A program made the position numbers and the translations under genes. Positions 27,406 to 35,825 of a stretch of 64,000 bases of DNA are shown piece by piece. The notes beneath the pieces were generated by a model. The model was not told the DNA's origin, searched no databases, and saw only the letters and a program-made list of their open reading frames with translations. Within the stretch, counting starts at the first letter, position 1. Each line of letters starts with the position of its first letter. The DNA is taken from positions 85,439 through 149,438 of the forward strand of contig NZ_JABTTS010000007.1 of the NCBI RefSeq assembly GCF_018638295.1, given 5' to 3'. The stretch is from Streptomyces sp. CHD11 (GTDB lineage Bacteria > Actinomycetota > Actinomycetes > Streptomycetales > Streptomycetaceae).

Positions 27406-29357
27406 GCCGTCTCCTCCTCCAGGGGTGCGATGACCGCGAGCACCTGGTCCATGGCGACCGTCGTGCCCGGGGCCACGTCCAGCGCGGTGACCGTGCCGGC
27501 GTGCGGGGCGGAGATGACGTGCTCCATCTTCATCGCCTCCACCACCAGCAGGCTCTGTCCTGCCGCCACCTCGTCCCCGACGGCGGCCTTCACCACCGTC
27601 ACCGTGCCCGGCATCGGCGCGGTCAGCGAGTCGGCGCCCGCCTGACCCGCCCGGGTGAGGGACGCGGCCACCGGATCGTGGTCCCGTACATGCCAGGCGT
27701 CGCCGTCCCGGCCGATCCAGTCGGCGGCACGGTGGAAGGTGTGCCGGACGCCGTCCAGCGTCACCGACACCCGGTCGCCGGTGACGGTGTGGGCGCCGCG
27801 CGGGGTGTGCTCCACCGGGTCCGTGACGCGCAGGTGGAAGACGGCCGGCTTCGGGGTGCCGCCCATGCGCCAGCCGCTCGGCACCGAGAACGGGTCCGTC
27901 CAGCCCCCGCCCCGCGGCCGCAGCGCCTCCAGACGGACCGCCGCGGCGGCCTCGTACACCTCCTCGGGGACCCCGGCCGGCACCAGGCCCTCCGCCTCGC
28001 GCTCCACCAGTCCGGTGTCCAGGTCACCGCTCACCACCGCCGGGTGCGCCAGCAGCCGCCGCAGGAATCCCGCGTTGGTCTGCACGCCCAGCGTCACCGT
28101 CTCCGCGAGCGCGGCACGCAGCCTGCGCAGCGCGGTCGCCCGGTCGGGGCCGTACGCGATCACCTTGGACAGCATCGGGTCGTAGAGGCTGCCGACCTCC
28201 GTGCCCTCGCTCAGCCCGGAGTCGGTGCGCACGCCGTCGCCCTGCGGTTCGCGGAGCCTCAGCACCGTGCCGCCGGAGGGGAGGAAACCCCGGGCGGGGT
28301 CCTCGGCGCAGATGCGGGCCTCCACCGCGTGACCGGTCAGCCGGACGTCCTCCTGGCCGAACGGCAGCCGCTCGCCCGCCGCCACCCGCAGCTGCCACTC
28401 CACCAGGTCCAGCCCCGTGACCAGCTCGGTGACCGGGTGCTCCACCTGGAGGCGGGTGTTCATCTCCATGAAGTAGTACGACGACGGGTCGCTGCCCGGG
28501 ACGATGAACTCCACCGTGCCCGCGCCCCGGTAGCCGCAGGAGCGGGCCGCCTGGACCGCCGCCTCGCCCATCGCGGCCCGGGTCTCCTCGTCGAGGAGCA
28601 CACTGGGCGCCTCCTCGATGATCTTCTGGTGGCGCCGCTGGAGGGAGCACTCGCGCTCACCCAGGTGGACCACGCCCCCGTGTCCGTCGGCCAGCACCTG
28701 GATCTCGATGTGCCGGGGGCGGTCGATCCACCGCTCGACCAGCAGGGTGTCGTCACCGAAGGAGGCGCGGGCCTCGCGCCGCGCGGCGGCGATCTCGTCG
28801 GCGAGCGCCGAGGCGTCCCGCACCAGCCGCATGCCCTTGCCGCCACCGCCCGCGGACGGCTTCAGCAGCACCGGCACACCGATCTCGCGGGCGGCCTCGG
28901 CGAGCTGCCCGTCCGTCAGCCCGCTGCCGCTGGAGCCGGGCACGACCGGTACTCCGGCCGCCTTCACCGTCTCCTTGGCGCGGATCTTGTCGCCCATCAG
29001 GGAGATCGCGTCCGCCGGAGGCCCGATGAACACCAGACCCGCCTCGGCGCACGCCCGCGCGAAGGCGGCGTTCTCGGCGAGGAACCCGTATCCGGGGTGG
29101 ACCGCCTGCGCGCCGGTGCGGGCGGCGGCCTCGGTCAGCCGCTCCGCCGACAGGTAGCTCTCGGCGGCGGCCGCCGGTCCGATCCGTACCGCCGTGTCGG
29201 CCTCCCGGACGTGCCGGGCGTCGGCGTCCGCGTCGGAGTACACGGCCACCGAGCGCACGCCCATCGACCGCAGCGTGCGGATGACACGGACCGCGATCTC
29301 GCCACGGTTGGCCACCAGCACCGTCTCGAACATCTGCTCAGTCATCGTCAGGCTCAT
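27402..29357 (-). CDS. Methylcrotonyl-CoA carboxylase, biotin-containing alpha subunit
   Basis: About 651 residues. The order is a biotin carboxylase domain ([23 protein letters not shown] loop [29 protein letters not shown]), a BT-type linker, and a C-terminal biotinyl domain with EAMKMEH. Several starts are possible: GTG 29375 overlaps the upstream stop, and ATG 29357 has GAGGGG 9 bp before it and is preferred. Later ATGs at 29345 and 29333 are closer to the family start. It carboxylates biotin for the beta subunit encoded just upstream. The surrounding HMG-CoA lyase and dehydrogenase point to 3-methylcrotonyl-CoA rather than acetyl- or propionyl-CoA. Relatives call this gene accA1 or liuD. 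Confidence 0.94.
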   Translation of the reverse strand: MSLTMTEQMFETVLVANRGEIAVRVIRTLRSMGVRSVAVYSDADADARHVREADTAVRIGPAAAAESYLSAERLTEAAARTGAQAVHPGYGFLAENAAFARACAEAGLVFIGPPADAISLMGDKIRAKETVKAAGVPVVPGSSGSGLTDGQLAEAAREIGVPVLLKPSAGGGGKGMRLVRDASALADEIAAARREARASFGDDTLLVERWIDRPRHIEIQVLADGHGGVVHLGERECSLQRRHQKIIEEAPSVLLDEETRAAMGEAAVQAARSCGYRGAGTVEFIVPGSDPSSYYFMEMNTRLQVEHPVTELVTGLDLVEWQLRVAAGERLPFGQEDVRLTGHAVEARICAEDPARGFLPSGGTVLRLREPQGDGVRTDSGLSEGTEVGSLYDPMLSKVIAYGPDRATALRRLRAALAETVTLGVQTNAGFLRRLLAHPAVVSGDLDTGLVEREAEGLVPAGVPEEVYEAAAAVRLEALRPRGGGWTDPFSVPSGWRMGGTPKPAVFHLRVTDPVEHTPRGAHTVTGDRVSVTLDGVRHTFHRAADWIGRDGDAWHVRDHDPVAASLTRAGQAGADSLTAPMPGTVTVVKAAVGDEVAAGQSLLVVEAMKMEHVISAPHAGTVTALDVAPGTTVAMDQVLAVIAPLEEETA

Positions 29358-29371
29358 CGTCAGGGGTCCCC

Positions 29372-31024
29372 TCACATCCGGAAGACGCCGAACTGAGGGT
29401 CACTCAGCGGCGCGTTGGCGCACGCGGTCAGGGCCAGGCCCAGCACCTGCCGGGTGTCCATCGGGTCGATCACGCCGTCGTCCCAGAGACGGGCCGTCGC
29501 GTAGTAGGCGTTCCCCTGACGCTCGTACTGAGCACGGATCGGGGCCTTGAAAGCGTCCTCGTCCTCGTCCGGCCACTCCTCGCCGCGCCCCTCCAGCTGA
29601 TCCCGCTTGACGGTCGCGAGGACGGAGGCCGCCTGCTCGCCGCCCATCACCGAGATCTTCGCGTTCGGCCACATCCACAGGAAGCGGGGCGAGTACGCCC
29701 GGCCGCACATCGAGTAGTTGCCCGCCCCGTAGGACCCGCCGACCACCACCGTCAGCTTCGGGACGCGGGTGGAGGCGACCGCGGTGACCATCTTGGCGCC
29801 GTGCTTGGCGATACCGCCCGCCTCGTAGTCCCGGCCCACCATGAAACCCGAGATGTTCTGCAGGAACACCAGCGGGATGCCGCGCTGGTCGCACAGCTCG
29901 ATGAAGTGGGCACCCTTCTGGGCGGACTCGGAGAACAGGATGCCGTTGTTGGCGACGATCCCCACCGGGTGGCCGTGGATCCGGGCGAAGCCGGTGACCA
30001 GGGTCTGCCCGAACTCCGACTTGAACTCCGCGAAACGGGAGCCGTCCACGACCCGCGCGATGACCTCGCGCACGTCGTAGGGCGTGCGGGAGTCGACCGG
30101 CACCGCGCCGTACAGCCCCGCCGGGTCCACCTTCGGCTCGACGGCGGGCTCGACGGACCAGGGGAGGGGACCCCGCGCGGGAAGCGTGGAGACGATGGTG
30201 CGCACGATCCTGAGCGCGTGCGCGTCGTCCTGCGCGAGATGGTCGGTCACGCCGGACACCCGGGAGTGGACCTCGCCGCCGCCCAGCTCCTCCGCCGTGA
30301 CCACCTCACCGGTGGCCGCCTTCACCAGCGGCGGGCCGCCGAGGAAGATCGTGCCCTGATCCCGGACGATCACCGCCTCGTCGCTCATCGCCGGGACGTA
30401 CGCCCCGCCCGCGGTGCAGGAGCCGAGCACCGCCGCGATCTGCGGGATGCCGGCGCCGGACATCCGGGCCTGGTTGTAGAAGATCCGCCCGAAGTGGTCC
30501 CGGTCCGGGAACACCTCGTCCTGCATCGGCAGGAACGCGCCGCCGGAGTCCACCAGGTAGACACAGGGGAGCCGGTTGTCGAGGGCCACCTCCTGGGCGC
30601 GCAGGTGCTTCTTCACCGTCATCGGGTAGTACGTGCCGCCCTTGACGGTGGCGTCGTTGGCCACGACCACGCACTCCCGGCCGCTCACCCGGCCGATCCC
30701 GGCGATCACACCGGCCGCCGGTGCCTGCCCCTCGTACATCCCGTCGGCCGCCAGCGGGGCCAGCTCCAGGAAGGGCGAGCCGGGGTCGAGGAGGGTGTCC
30801 ACACGGTCGCGCGGGAGGAGTTTCCCGCGCGCGGTGTGCCGTGCCCGCGCCCGCTCGCCGCCGCCGAGCGCCGCCGCGGCCAGCTTGCCGCGCAGCTCTC
30901 CGACGAGGGCGCGGTGCGCCTCCTCGTTGGCCCGAAAGGCCTCCGACGCGGGATCGTCCCCCACGCTCGAAGGAACTCGCGCGGGGGCACCCCCATCGCT
31001 GTGAAGCTCCGGTGCCTCATGCAT
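29372..31024 (-). CDS. Methylcrotonyl-CoA carboxylase, carboxyltransferase beta subunit
   Basis: 550 residues, a carboxyltransferase with the conserved [20 protein letters not shown], the CoA-binding [20 protein letters not shown] and the C-terminal [20 protein letters not shown] typical of the MCC beta type. It transfers CO2 from biotin to 3-methylcrotonyl-CoA. It is first in the catabolic operon, facing the TetR gene across two operators. The N-terminus carries a copy of the GGGGGTxCCCCC repeat (30976-30998), read as DGGAPAR in a region that is variable before the conserved [18 protein letters not shown]. Relatives call this accD1 or liuB. Confidence 0.95.
   Translation of the reverse strand: MHEAPELHSDGGAPARVPSSVGDDPASEAFRANEEAHRALVGELRGKLAAAALGGGERARARHTARGKLLPRDRVDTLLDPGSPFLELAPLAADGMYEGQAPAAGVIAGIGRVSGRECVVVANDATVKGGTYYPMTVKKHLRAQEVALDNRLPCVYLVDSGGAFLPMQDEVFPDRDHFGRIFYNQARMSGAGIPQIAAVLGSCTAGGAYVPAMSDEAVIVRDQGTIFLGGPPLVKAATGEVVTAEELGGGEVHSRVSGVTDHLAQDDAHALRIVRTIVSTLPARGPLPWSVEPAVEPKVDPAGLYGAVPVDSRTPYDVREVIARVVDGSRFAEFKSEFGQTLVTGFARIHGHPVGIVANNGILFSESAQKGAHFIELCDQRGIPLVFLQNISGFMVGRDYEAGGIAKHGAKMVTAVASTRVPKLTVVVGGSYGAGNYSMCGRAYSPRFLWMWPNAKISVMGGEQAASVLATVKRDQLEGRGEEWPDEDEDAFKAPIRAQYERQGNAYYATARLWDDGVIDPMDTRQVLGLALTACANAPLSDPQFGVFRM
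30976..30998. repeat. Dispersed hairpin repeat in the MCC beta N-terminus
   Basis: Core CTCGCGCGGGGGCACCCCC followed by ATCG. It matches the repeats at 23777 and 36831 but is read in a different codon frame. Confidence 0.7.
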
Positions 31025-31044
31025 CCTGCGGGTCCCCTCACCTT

Positions 31045-31060
31045 GTTAATGAGCGTTAAC
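31045..31060. promoter_or_regulatory. TetR operator copy 1
   Basis: GTTAATGAGCGTTAAC, an imperfect 16-bp palindrome fitting GTTARYGNNCRYTAAC. It lies 21-36 bp before the MCC beta ATG. Confidence 0.7.
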
Positions 31061-31073
31061 GCACTTCCTCCAG

Positions 31074-31089
31074 GTTAACGACCGCTAAC
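31074..31089. promoter_or_regulatory. TetR operator copy 2
   Basis: GTTAACGACCGCTAAC, the same palindrome 29 bp from copy 1. It covers the putative -35 of the TetR gene (31075-31080), consistent with autorepression. Confidence 0.7.
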
Positions 31090-31104
31090 CTCCCTGTCTA
31101 GAAT
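31075..31104 (+). promoter_or_regulatory. Promoter of the TetR gene (leaderless transcript)
   Basis: TTAACG (31075-31080), 18 bp, then TAGAAT (31099-31104). The start ATG is 7 bp after the -10 box, so transcription should begin at or next to the A of ATG. No ribosome-binding site is present, as expected for a leaderless mRNA. Confidence 0.65.
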
Positions 31105-31111
31105 CGTCTTC

Positions 31112-31711
31112 ATGGCCACCAGAACCGACGCCCCCACCCGCCGTGAGCAGATCCTCAAGGAGGCCGCCCGGCTCTTCGCCGAGCGCGGCTTCCACGGTGT
31201 CGGGGTCGACGAGATAGGGGCCGCGGTCGGCATCAGCGGCCCCGGGCTCTACCGGCACTTCGCGGGCAAGGACGCGATGCTCGCGGAGCTGCTGGTGGGG
31301 ATCAGCGGGCAGTTGCTGACCGGCGCGAAGCAGCGGCTGAAGGAGGCCGGGGAGGAGCCGGCCCCCGAGGCGGTCCTCGACTCGCTGATCGAGGGACACA
31401 TCGACTTCGCGCTCGACGACCGCCCCCTCATCACCCTGCACGACCGTGAGCTGGACCGCCTCCCGGGCAGCGAGCGCAAGCTGGTGCGCCAGTTGCAGCG
31501 GCAGTACGTCGAGCTGTGGGTGGGGGTGGTCCGCGAGCTGTACCCGGAGCTGCCCGAACCGGCCGCCCGCTCGGCCGTGCACTCGGTCTTCGGCCTGCTC
31601 AACTCCACCCCCCACCTCACCCGCCCCGGGTCCCTGCCCGGCCGCGCCGGAACCGCCGAACTGCTGCACCGGATGGCGCGGGGGGCCTTCGCGGCGGCGG
31701 GGGCGCGCTGA
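31112..31711 (+). CDS. TetR-family regulator of the leucine catabolic operon
   Basis: 199 residues. The N-terminal TetR helix-turn-helix spans about residues 10-55 (REQILKEAARLFAERGFHGV, GVDEIGAAVGISGPGLYRHF), with an all-helical ligand/dimer domain after it. It is divergent from the MCC/HMG-CoA lyase operon and separated by two matching operators, so it probably represses both. The inducer is likely an acyl-CoA intermediate by analogy with other branched-chain regulators (inference). Translation is probably leaderless. Confidence 0.93.
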   Translation: MATRTDAPTRREQILKEAARLFAERGFHGVGVDEIGAAVGISGPGLYRHFAGKDAMLAELLVGISGQLLTGAKQRLKEAGEEPAPEAVLDSLIEGHIDFALDDRPLITLHDRELDRLPGSERKLVRQLQRQYVELWVGVVRELYPELPEPAARSAVHSVFGLLNSTPHLTRPGSLPGRAGTAELLHRMARGAFAAAGAR

Positions 31712-31843
31712 CCCGGCGGCGGTGCGCGCCGTCCCGTCGCCGGACGGGCACCGGCCCGTCACTCGCCGTGTCGGACCCGTCCCGCCCGGCGGAGTGACGA
31801 GCGTTACGGGGTTCCCGCTCTGGACGGCTGTGGATACCCGCCG

Positions 31844-31885
31844 GTACCTTTGATCTGAGCAAGCGCTTAGACATGCCAAAGGTAC
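31844..31885. promoter_or_regulatory. Nested 42-bp palindromic operator upstream of acyl-CoA dehydrogenase
   Basis: The outer arms GTACCTTTG (31844-31852) and CAAAGGTAC (31877-31885) are perfectly complementary and share one centre with the inner palindrome AAGCGCTT (31861-31868). It ends 16 bp before the GTG start, just ahead of the GGAGG, so bound protein would block expression. AAGCGCTT-centred boxes are common before acyl-CoA metabolism genes of actinobacteria. Confidence 0.65.
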
Positions 31886-31901
31886 GTGGAGGTGGGCGCC
31901 C

Positions 31902-33059
31902 GTGCGCCGTACGGTTTTCAACGAGGATCACGAGGCGTTCCGGGAGACCATCCGCGCCTTCATCGAGGCCGAGGTCGTCCCGGTCTACGACGAGTGGTTC
32001 GCGGCGGGCCAGGCGCCCCGCGACTTCTACTACAAGCTCGGTGAACTGGGCATCTTCGGCATCAGCGTGCCCGAGGAGTTCGGCGGCGCGGGCATGGACA
32101 CCCACAAGTTCGAGGCCGTCCTCTACGAGGAGACCGCCCGCGCGGGCGTCCAGTTCGGCGGCTCCGGCGTGCACGTGCTGCTCGCCCTGCCCTACCTCAA
32201 GATGCTCGCCACCGACGAGCAGAAGAAGCGCTTCCTGCCGAAGTTCGCCTCCGGCGAGGAGATGTGGGCCATCGCGATGACCGAGCCGGGCACCGGCTCC
32301 GACCTCGCGGGCATGAAGACCACCGCCAGGCAGAGCGAGGACGGCTCCCACTACGTCCTCAACGGCGCCAAGACCTTCATCACCGGCGGCGTCCACGCCG
32401 ACAAGGTGATCGTCTGCGCCCGCACCGACGCCCCGACGGCCGAGGACCGCCGCCACGGCATCTCCCTGTTCGCGGTGGACACCAAGTCCGAGGGCTACTC
32501 GGTGGGCCGCAAGCTCGACAAGCTCGGCCTGAAGACCTCCGACACCGCCGAGCTGGCGTTCGTCGACGTCAAGGTGCCGGTCGAGGACCTCCTCGGCGAG
32601 GAGAACAAGGGCTTCTCCTACCTCGGCCACAACCTGGCCTCCGAGCGCTGGGGCATCGCCTTCGGCGCCTACGCGCAGGCCAAGGCCGCGGTCCGCTTCG
32701 CGAAGCAGTACGTACAGGAGCGCACGGTCTTCGGCAAGCCGGTCGCCCACTTCCAGAACACCAAGTTCGAACTGGCCGCCTGCCAGGCCGAGGTGGACGC
32801 CGCCGAAGCCGTCGCCGACCGCGCCACCGAGGCCCTGGACGCCGGCGAGCTCACCCCCGCCGAGGCCGCCAGCGCCAAACTGTTCTGCACCGAGGTCGCC
32901 CACCGCGTCATCGACCGCTGCCTCCAGCTGCACGGCGGCTACGGCTACATGAACGAGTACCCGATCGCCCGCCTGTACGCGGACAACCGGGTCAACCGCA
33001 TCTACGGCGGCACCAGCGAGATCATGAAGTCGATCATCGCCAAGGACATGGGTCTGTAA
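31902..33059 (+). CDS. Acyl-CoA dehydrogenase
   Basis: 385 residues from GTG 31902, with GGAGG 9 bp upstream. The acyl-CoA dehydrogenase fold is complete: WAIAMTEPGTGSDLAGMKTT, LNGAKTFITGGVHADKVIVC, FAKQYVQERTVFGKPVAHFQ, LQLHGGYGYMNEYPIARLYA and the C-terminal RIYGGTSEIMKSIIAKDMGL. The last phrase resembles long/medium-chain and citronellyl-type members rather than the isovaleryl enzyme at 25291. It is followed 35 bp later by a thioesterase. Control is by the nested palindrome at 31844-31885. Substrate is unknown. Confidence 0.94.
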   Translation: MRRTVFNEDHEAFRETIRAFIEAEVVPVYDEWFAAGQAPRDFYYKLGELGIFGISVPEEFGGAGMDTHKFEAVLYEETARAGVQFGGSGVHVLLALPYLKMLATDEQKKRFLPKFASGEEMWAIAMTEPGTGSDLAGMKTTARQSEDGSHYVLNGAKTFITGGVHADKVIVCARTDAPTAEDRRHGISLFAVDTKSEGYSVGRKLDKLGLKTSDTAELAFVDVKVPVEDLLGEENKGFSYLGHNLASERWGIAFGAYAQAKAAVRFAKQYVQERTVFGKPVAHFQNTKFELAACQAEVDAAEAVADRATEALDAGELTPAEAASAKLFCTEVAHRVIDRCLQLHGGYGYMNEYPIARLYADNRVNRIYGGTSEIMKSIIAKDMGL

Positions 33060-33094
33060 GGCCCCGGAAATCCCTGCCGTATACAACTGATTCC

Positions 33095-33967
33095 ATGAGT
33101 CAGGCACTTCAGGATCTCCTCGATCTGCTCGACCTCGAGCAGATCGAGGAGAACATCTTCCGCGGCCGGTCCCGCGCCTCCGCCGTCCCCCGCGTCTTCG
33201 GGGGGCAGGTGGCGGCGCAGGCACTGGTCGCCGCGGGACGCACCGTCCCCGCCGACCGGCCCGCCCACTCGCTGCACGCGTACTTCCTGCGCATCGGCGA
33301 TCCGGGCGCGCCCATCGTCTACACCGTCGACCGGATCCGGGACGGCCGCTCCTTCACCACGCGGCGGGTGGTCGCCGTCCAGCACGGAAAGCCGATCTTC
33401 CATCTCTCGGCGTCCTTCCAGACGTACGAGGAGGGCCTGGACCACCAGGCGCCGATGCCGGCCTCACCGGACCCGGACACACTGCCCACGTCCGAGGAAC
33501 GGCTGCGCGGCTACCCGCACCTCGCCTCCGAGATCGTGCACCGCTACCTCGGAGCCCGCGCGGCGGTCGACCTGCGCCACGTCGAGGACCCTCCCTACGG
33601 CCGCTTCGGCGAGCCGCGCGACCCGCACTCCCAGGTCTGGTTCCGCACCAGCGGCAAGCTCGACAGCGACGACCCCCTGCTGCACGTGGTCCTCGCCACG
33701 TACGTCTCCGACATGACGCTGCTGGACTCCATCCTCCTCGCCCACGGACGCGGTGGCTGGGCCGTCGGCGATGTCGTCGGGGCGTCCCTGGACCACGCCA
33801 TGTGGTTCCACCGCCCGTTCCGCGCCGACGAGTGGCTGCTGTACGACCAGCAGTCCCCGTCGGCCCACGGCGGCCGGGGCCTCGGCCAGGGCCGCATCTA
33901 CACGCAGGACGGCCGTCTGGCGGTGTCGGTCATCCAGGAGGGCGTGGTCCGGGTCCCGCGCCCCTGA
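33095..33967 (+). CDS. tesB: Acyl-CoA thioesterase II
   Basis: 290 residues with the double hot-dog TesB layout. The N-terminal half holds NIFRGRSRASAVPRVFGGQV and SLHAYFLRIGDPGAPIVYTV, and the C-terminal half holds DDPLLHVVLATYVSDMTLLD (the Asp of the usual D-T/S-Q-like triad region) and SLDHAMWFHRPFRADEWLLY. It hydrolyses acyl-CoAs to free acids. ATG 33095 is chosen because the conserved LQDLLDLLDLEQIEENIFRG begins just after it. It is probably co-transcribed with the dehydrogenase upstream. Confidence 0.95.
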   Translation: MSQALQDLLDLLDLEQIEENIFRGRSRASAVPRVFGGQVAAQALVAAGRTVPADRPAHSLHAYFLRIGDPGAPIVYTVDRIRDGRSFTTRRVVAVQHGKPIFHLSASFQTYEEGLDHQAPMPASPDPDTLPTSEERLRGYPHLASEIVHRYLGARAAVDLRHVEDPPYGRFGEPRDPHSQVWFRTSGKLDSDDPLLHVVLATYVSDMTLLDSILLAHGRGGWAVGDVVGASLDHAMWFHRPFRADEWLLYDQQSPSAHGGRGLGQGRIYTQDGRLAVSVIQEGVVRVPRP

Positions 33968-34340
33968 CCCGGCCCCGGCGTTCTCCTCACTTCACGAGGC
34001 ACGGAAGCGGCGCCCCGGGTGAGTGGCGCCGTGCACCCCGTGCGGGGCCATCCGTTCCGGACCGGCGGGCCGCTGCCAGGGTGTGATCGTGTGATCCCCG
34101 GGCGCCGGGCGCGTGTCGCCCGTTCTGTCCGGCGGGTGTCCCGCGCGGGCTCGAACGGCCGGTTCGTGTCCCGGTGGAGCGTTCCAGGCGGTCGGTATCC
34201 ATGCTGGTCAGAGGCTGTTCCAGCGTTCCGGCGTCCCGTGCCGGGCGTTCGATGTGGCGGGTGGGACGGATCACGGCACAAGCTGCGGTCATCCCGGCAG
34301 CCCGCCGGCAGATCCACCACGTCACACCATGGAGACCACC
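33968..34340. other. Intergenic region, no gene recognised
   Basis: 373 bp upstream of the secreted protein gene. Open frames here lack ribosome-binding sites and family-like sequence. No strong palindrome was seen. It presumably contains the promoter for 34341. Confidence 0.5.
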
Positions 34341-34862
34341 ATGCGTTCGCGCATCGCCACCCGCTCCGCCCGCCTGGCCCTGGCCGCCGTCGCCACGCTC
34401 GCCCTCGGCGCCACCGCCACCACCACGGCCGCCGCGGACAGCGGCGATCACCGCACCCAGCCCTGCGCGACCAGCGACCTGACCTTCACCGTCACGAGCG
34501 AGACGCAGGCGGGCGGCTACTACCTGATCACCGCCAAGGCGAGGCCCGGCATCATCTGCCACCTGGCGGGCGTGTTCCCCTCCGCCTCCTTCGGCTCCTC
34601 CCCCGACACCGCGGTCTCGCCCGCCGAGCACAGCGTCAGCGACGACGTCGTCCTGGCCGGCTCCACCGTCGCCTACGCCGGAATCAGCCCCAAGAGCACC
34701 AACAACAACCACGGCATCCAGTTCGACCGGCTCCACCTCTCGGTCGCCGGTGACGAGGAGAACGCGGTCACCCTCCGCCTGCCCGACACCGCCACGGTCG
34801 ACCGGCCCATCGCCACCAACTGGCACGCCGACGCCGCCGACGCCGTCCCGTTCGTCAACTGA
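34341..34862 (+). CDS. Secreted DUF4232-like protein
   Basis: 173 residues from ATG 34341, with GGAG 7 bp upstream. An ATG 12 bp earlier (34329) is less well placed. The Sec signal peptide (RSRIATRSARLALAAVATLA) ends near Ala-Ala-Ala-Asp at about residue 34. The mature part starts at a Cys (QPCATSDLTFTVTSETQAGG), has a second Cys in GIICHLAGVFP, and shows the beta-sandwich pattern of DUF4232 proteins. Function is unknown. A convergent terminator follows. Confidence 0.8.
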   Translation: MRSRIATRSARLALAAVATLALGATATTTAAADSGDHRTQPCATSDLTFTVTSETQAGGYYLITAKARPGIICHLAGVFPSASFGSSPDTAVSPAEHSVSDDVVLAGSTVAYAGISPKSTNNNHGIQFDRLHLSVAGDEENAVTLRLPDTATVDRPIATNWHADAADAVPFVN

Positions 34863-34884
34863 TCCGCGCGTCCACCGGCTGCCC

Positions 34885-34921
34885 CCGCCGGCCGGGTGTG
34901 TCCCCCGCACCCGGCCGGCGG
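34885..34921. terminator. Convergent terminator hairpin
   Basis: Perfect 14-bp inverted repeat CCGCCGGCCGGGTG (34885-34898) and complement (34908-34921) between the convergent secreted protein and phosphatase-like genes. Confidence 0.8.
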
Positions 34922-34928
34922 AGGCGTC

Positions 34929-35720
34929 TCACCGCGCCAGGCCGGCCTCCGCCAGCAGATACGCCGTCATCGGGTCGTAGTGGCGGGGGCTGGTGACATG
35001 GTCGTCGAGGGGGACCGTCACCTGCACGGTGCCCTCGGCCTCGCCGAGGAACAGCGCCGGGTCGTTGCAGTCCGCGTAGCCGACGGAGTCCACGCCGTAC
35101 TGGCCCGCGGCGCCCGCCCAGCCGTGGTCGGCGACGACCAGGTCGGGCAGCGGGCGGCCCTCGCGCTCCAACGCGGTCAGGATGGCCTTCATCGGCTCCC
35201 CCGAATGGGTGTGCCACAGCGTGGCACCGTGCTCCAGCACCGCCACGTCCGCGAACTGCATCACATAGCCCTCGTCCGTCGTCAGCCCGTCCGGGATGAC
35301 CACGATCCCGCAGCCGGCCGCCCGCAGCGCCGCGGCCGTCGCGCGGTGCACGTCGAGGAGACCGCCCGGGTGCCCGGTGGCGAACAGCACCCGCTGCTTC
35401 CCCTCCGCCGCCTTGCGCAGCCGTCCGGCCATGCGTTCGAGGCCGGACACGGTCAGCTCCGGGTCGATGGTGTCCTGGCCGTACCGGTGCTCGGCATCGT
35501 CGTTCACGCCGACCCGCTCCGCCATCACCGCGAGCACGTCCTGCTCGTCGGTCCAGCGGTCACCGAGCTCCAGGCCGAGCCAGAAGTGGCGGTCGCCGTT
35601 CGCCAGTTTGCGGTAGTGGGAGAGGTTGTTCTCGCGCGGCGTGGCGACATCGCCCGCGATGCGGGTGGCGACCAGGTGTTCGACGAGTTCGGCGCGGCTG
35701 GGTGTCCCGGGTATCGGCAT
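34929..35720 (-). CDS. Conserved phosphatase-like protein, function uncertain
   Basis: 263 residues without signal peptide. Notable conserved-looking segments are [40 protein letters not shown] (a possible phosphate-binding glycine turn), [40 protein letters not shown] and [20 protein letters not shown]. His/Asp pairs such as ADHGW and YADCND could bind metal. I recall Streptomyces orthologues annotated simply as phosphatase. I cannot verify that from sequence. ATG 35720 opens directly before [16 protein letters not shown]. It converges on the secreted protein gene and is upstream of nothing obvious on its strand. Confidence 0.75.
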   Translation of the reverse strand: MPIPGTPSRAELVEHLVATRIAGDVATPRENNLSHYRKLANGDRHFWLGLELGDRWTDEQDVLAVMAERVGVNDDAEHRYGQDTIDPELTVSGLERMAGRLRKAAEGKQRVLFATGHPGGLLDVHRATAAALRAAGCGIVVIPDGLTTDEGYVMQFADVAVLEHGATLWHTHSGEPMKAILTALEREGRPLPDLVVADHGWAGAAGQYGVDSVGYADCNDPALFLGEAEGTVQVTVPLDDHVTSPRHYDPMTAYLLAEAGLAR

Positions 35721-35825
35721 GCCCCCATTGTGAAGCAGCGCCCCGTGGGCGTCCCTGGCGCATCGCGCGCTGGGATGTGCGTCACGTACTCACACGACTG
35801 CGTACCGGTACTCAGCGCGCCGCTC

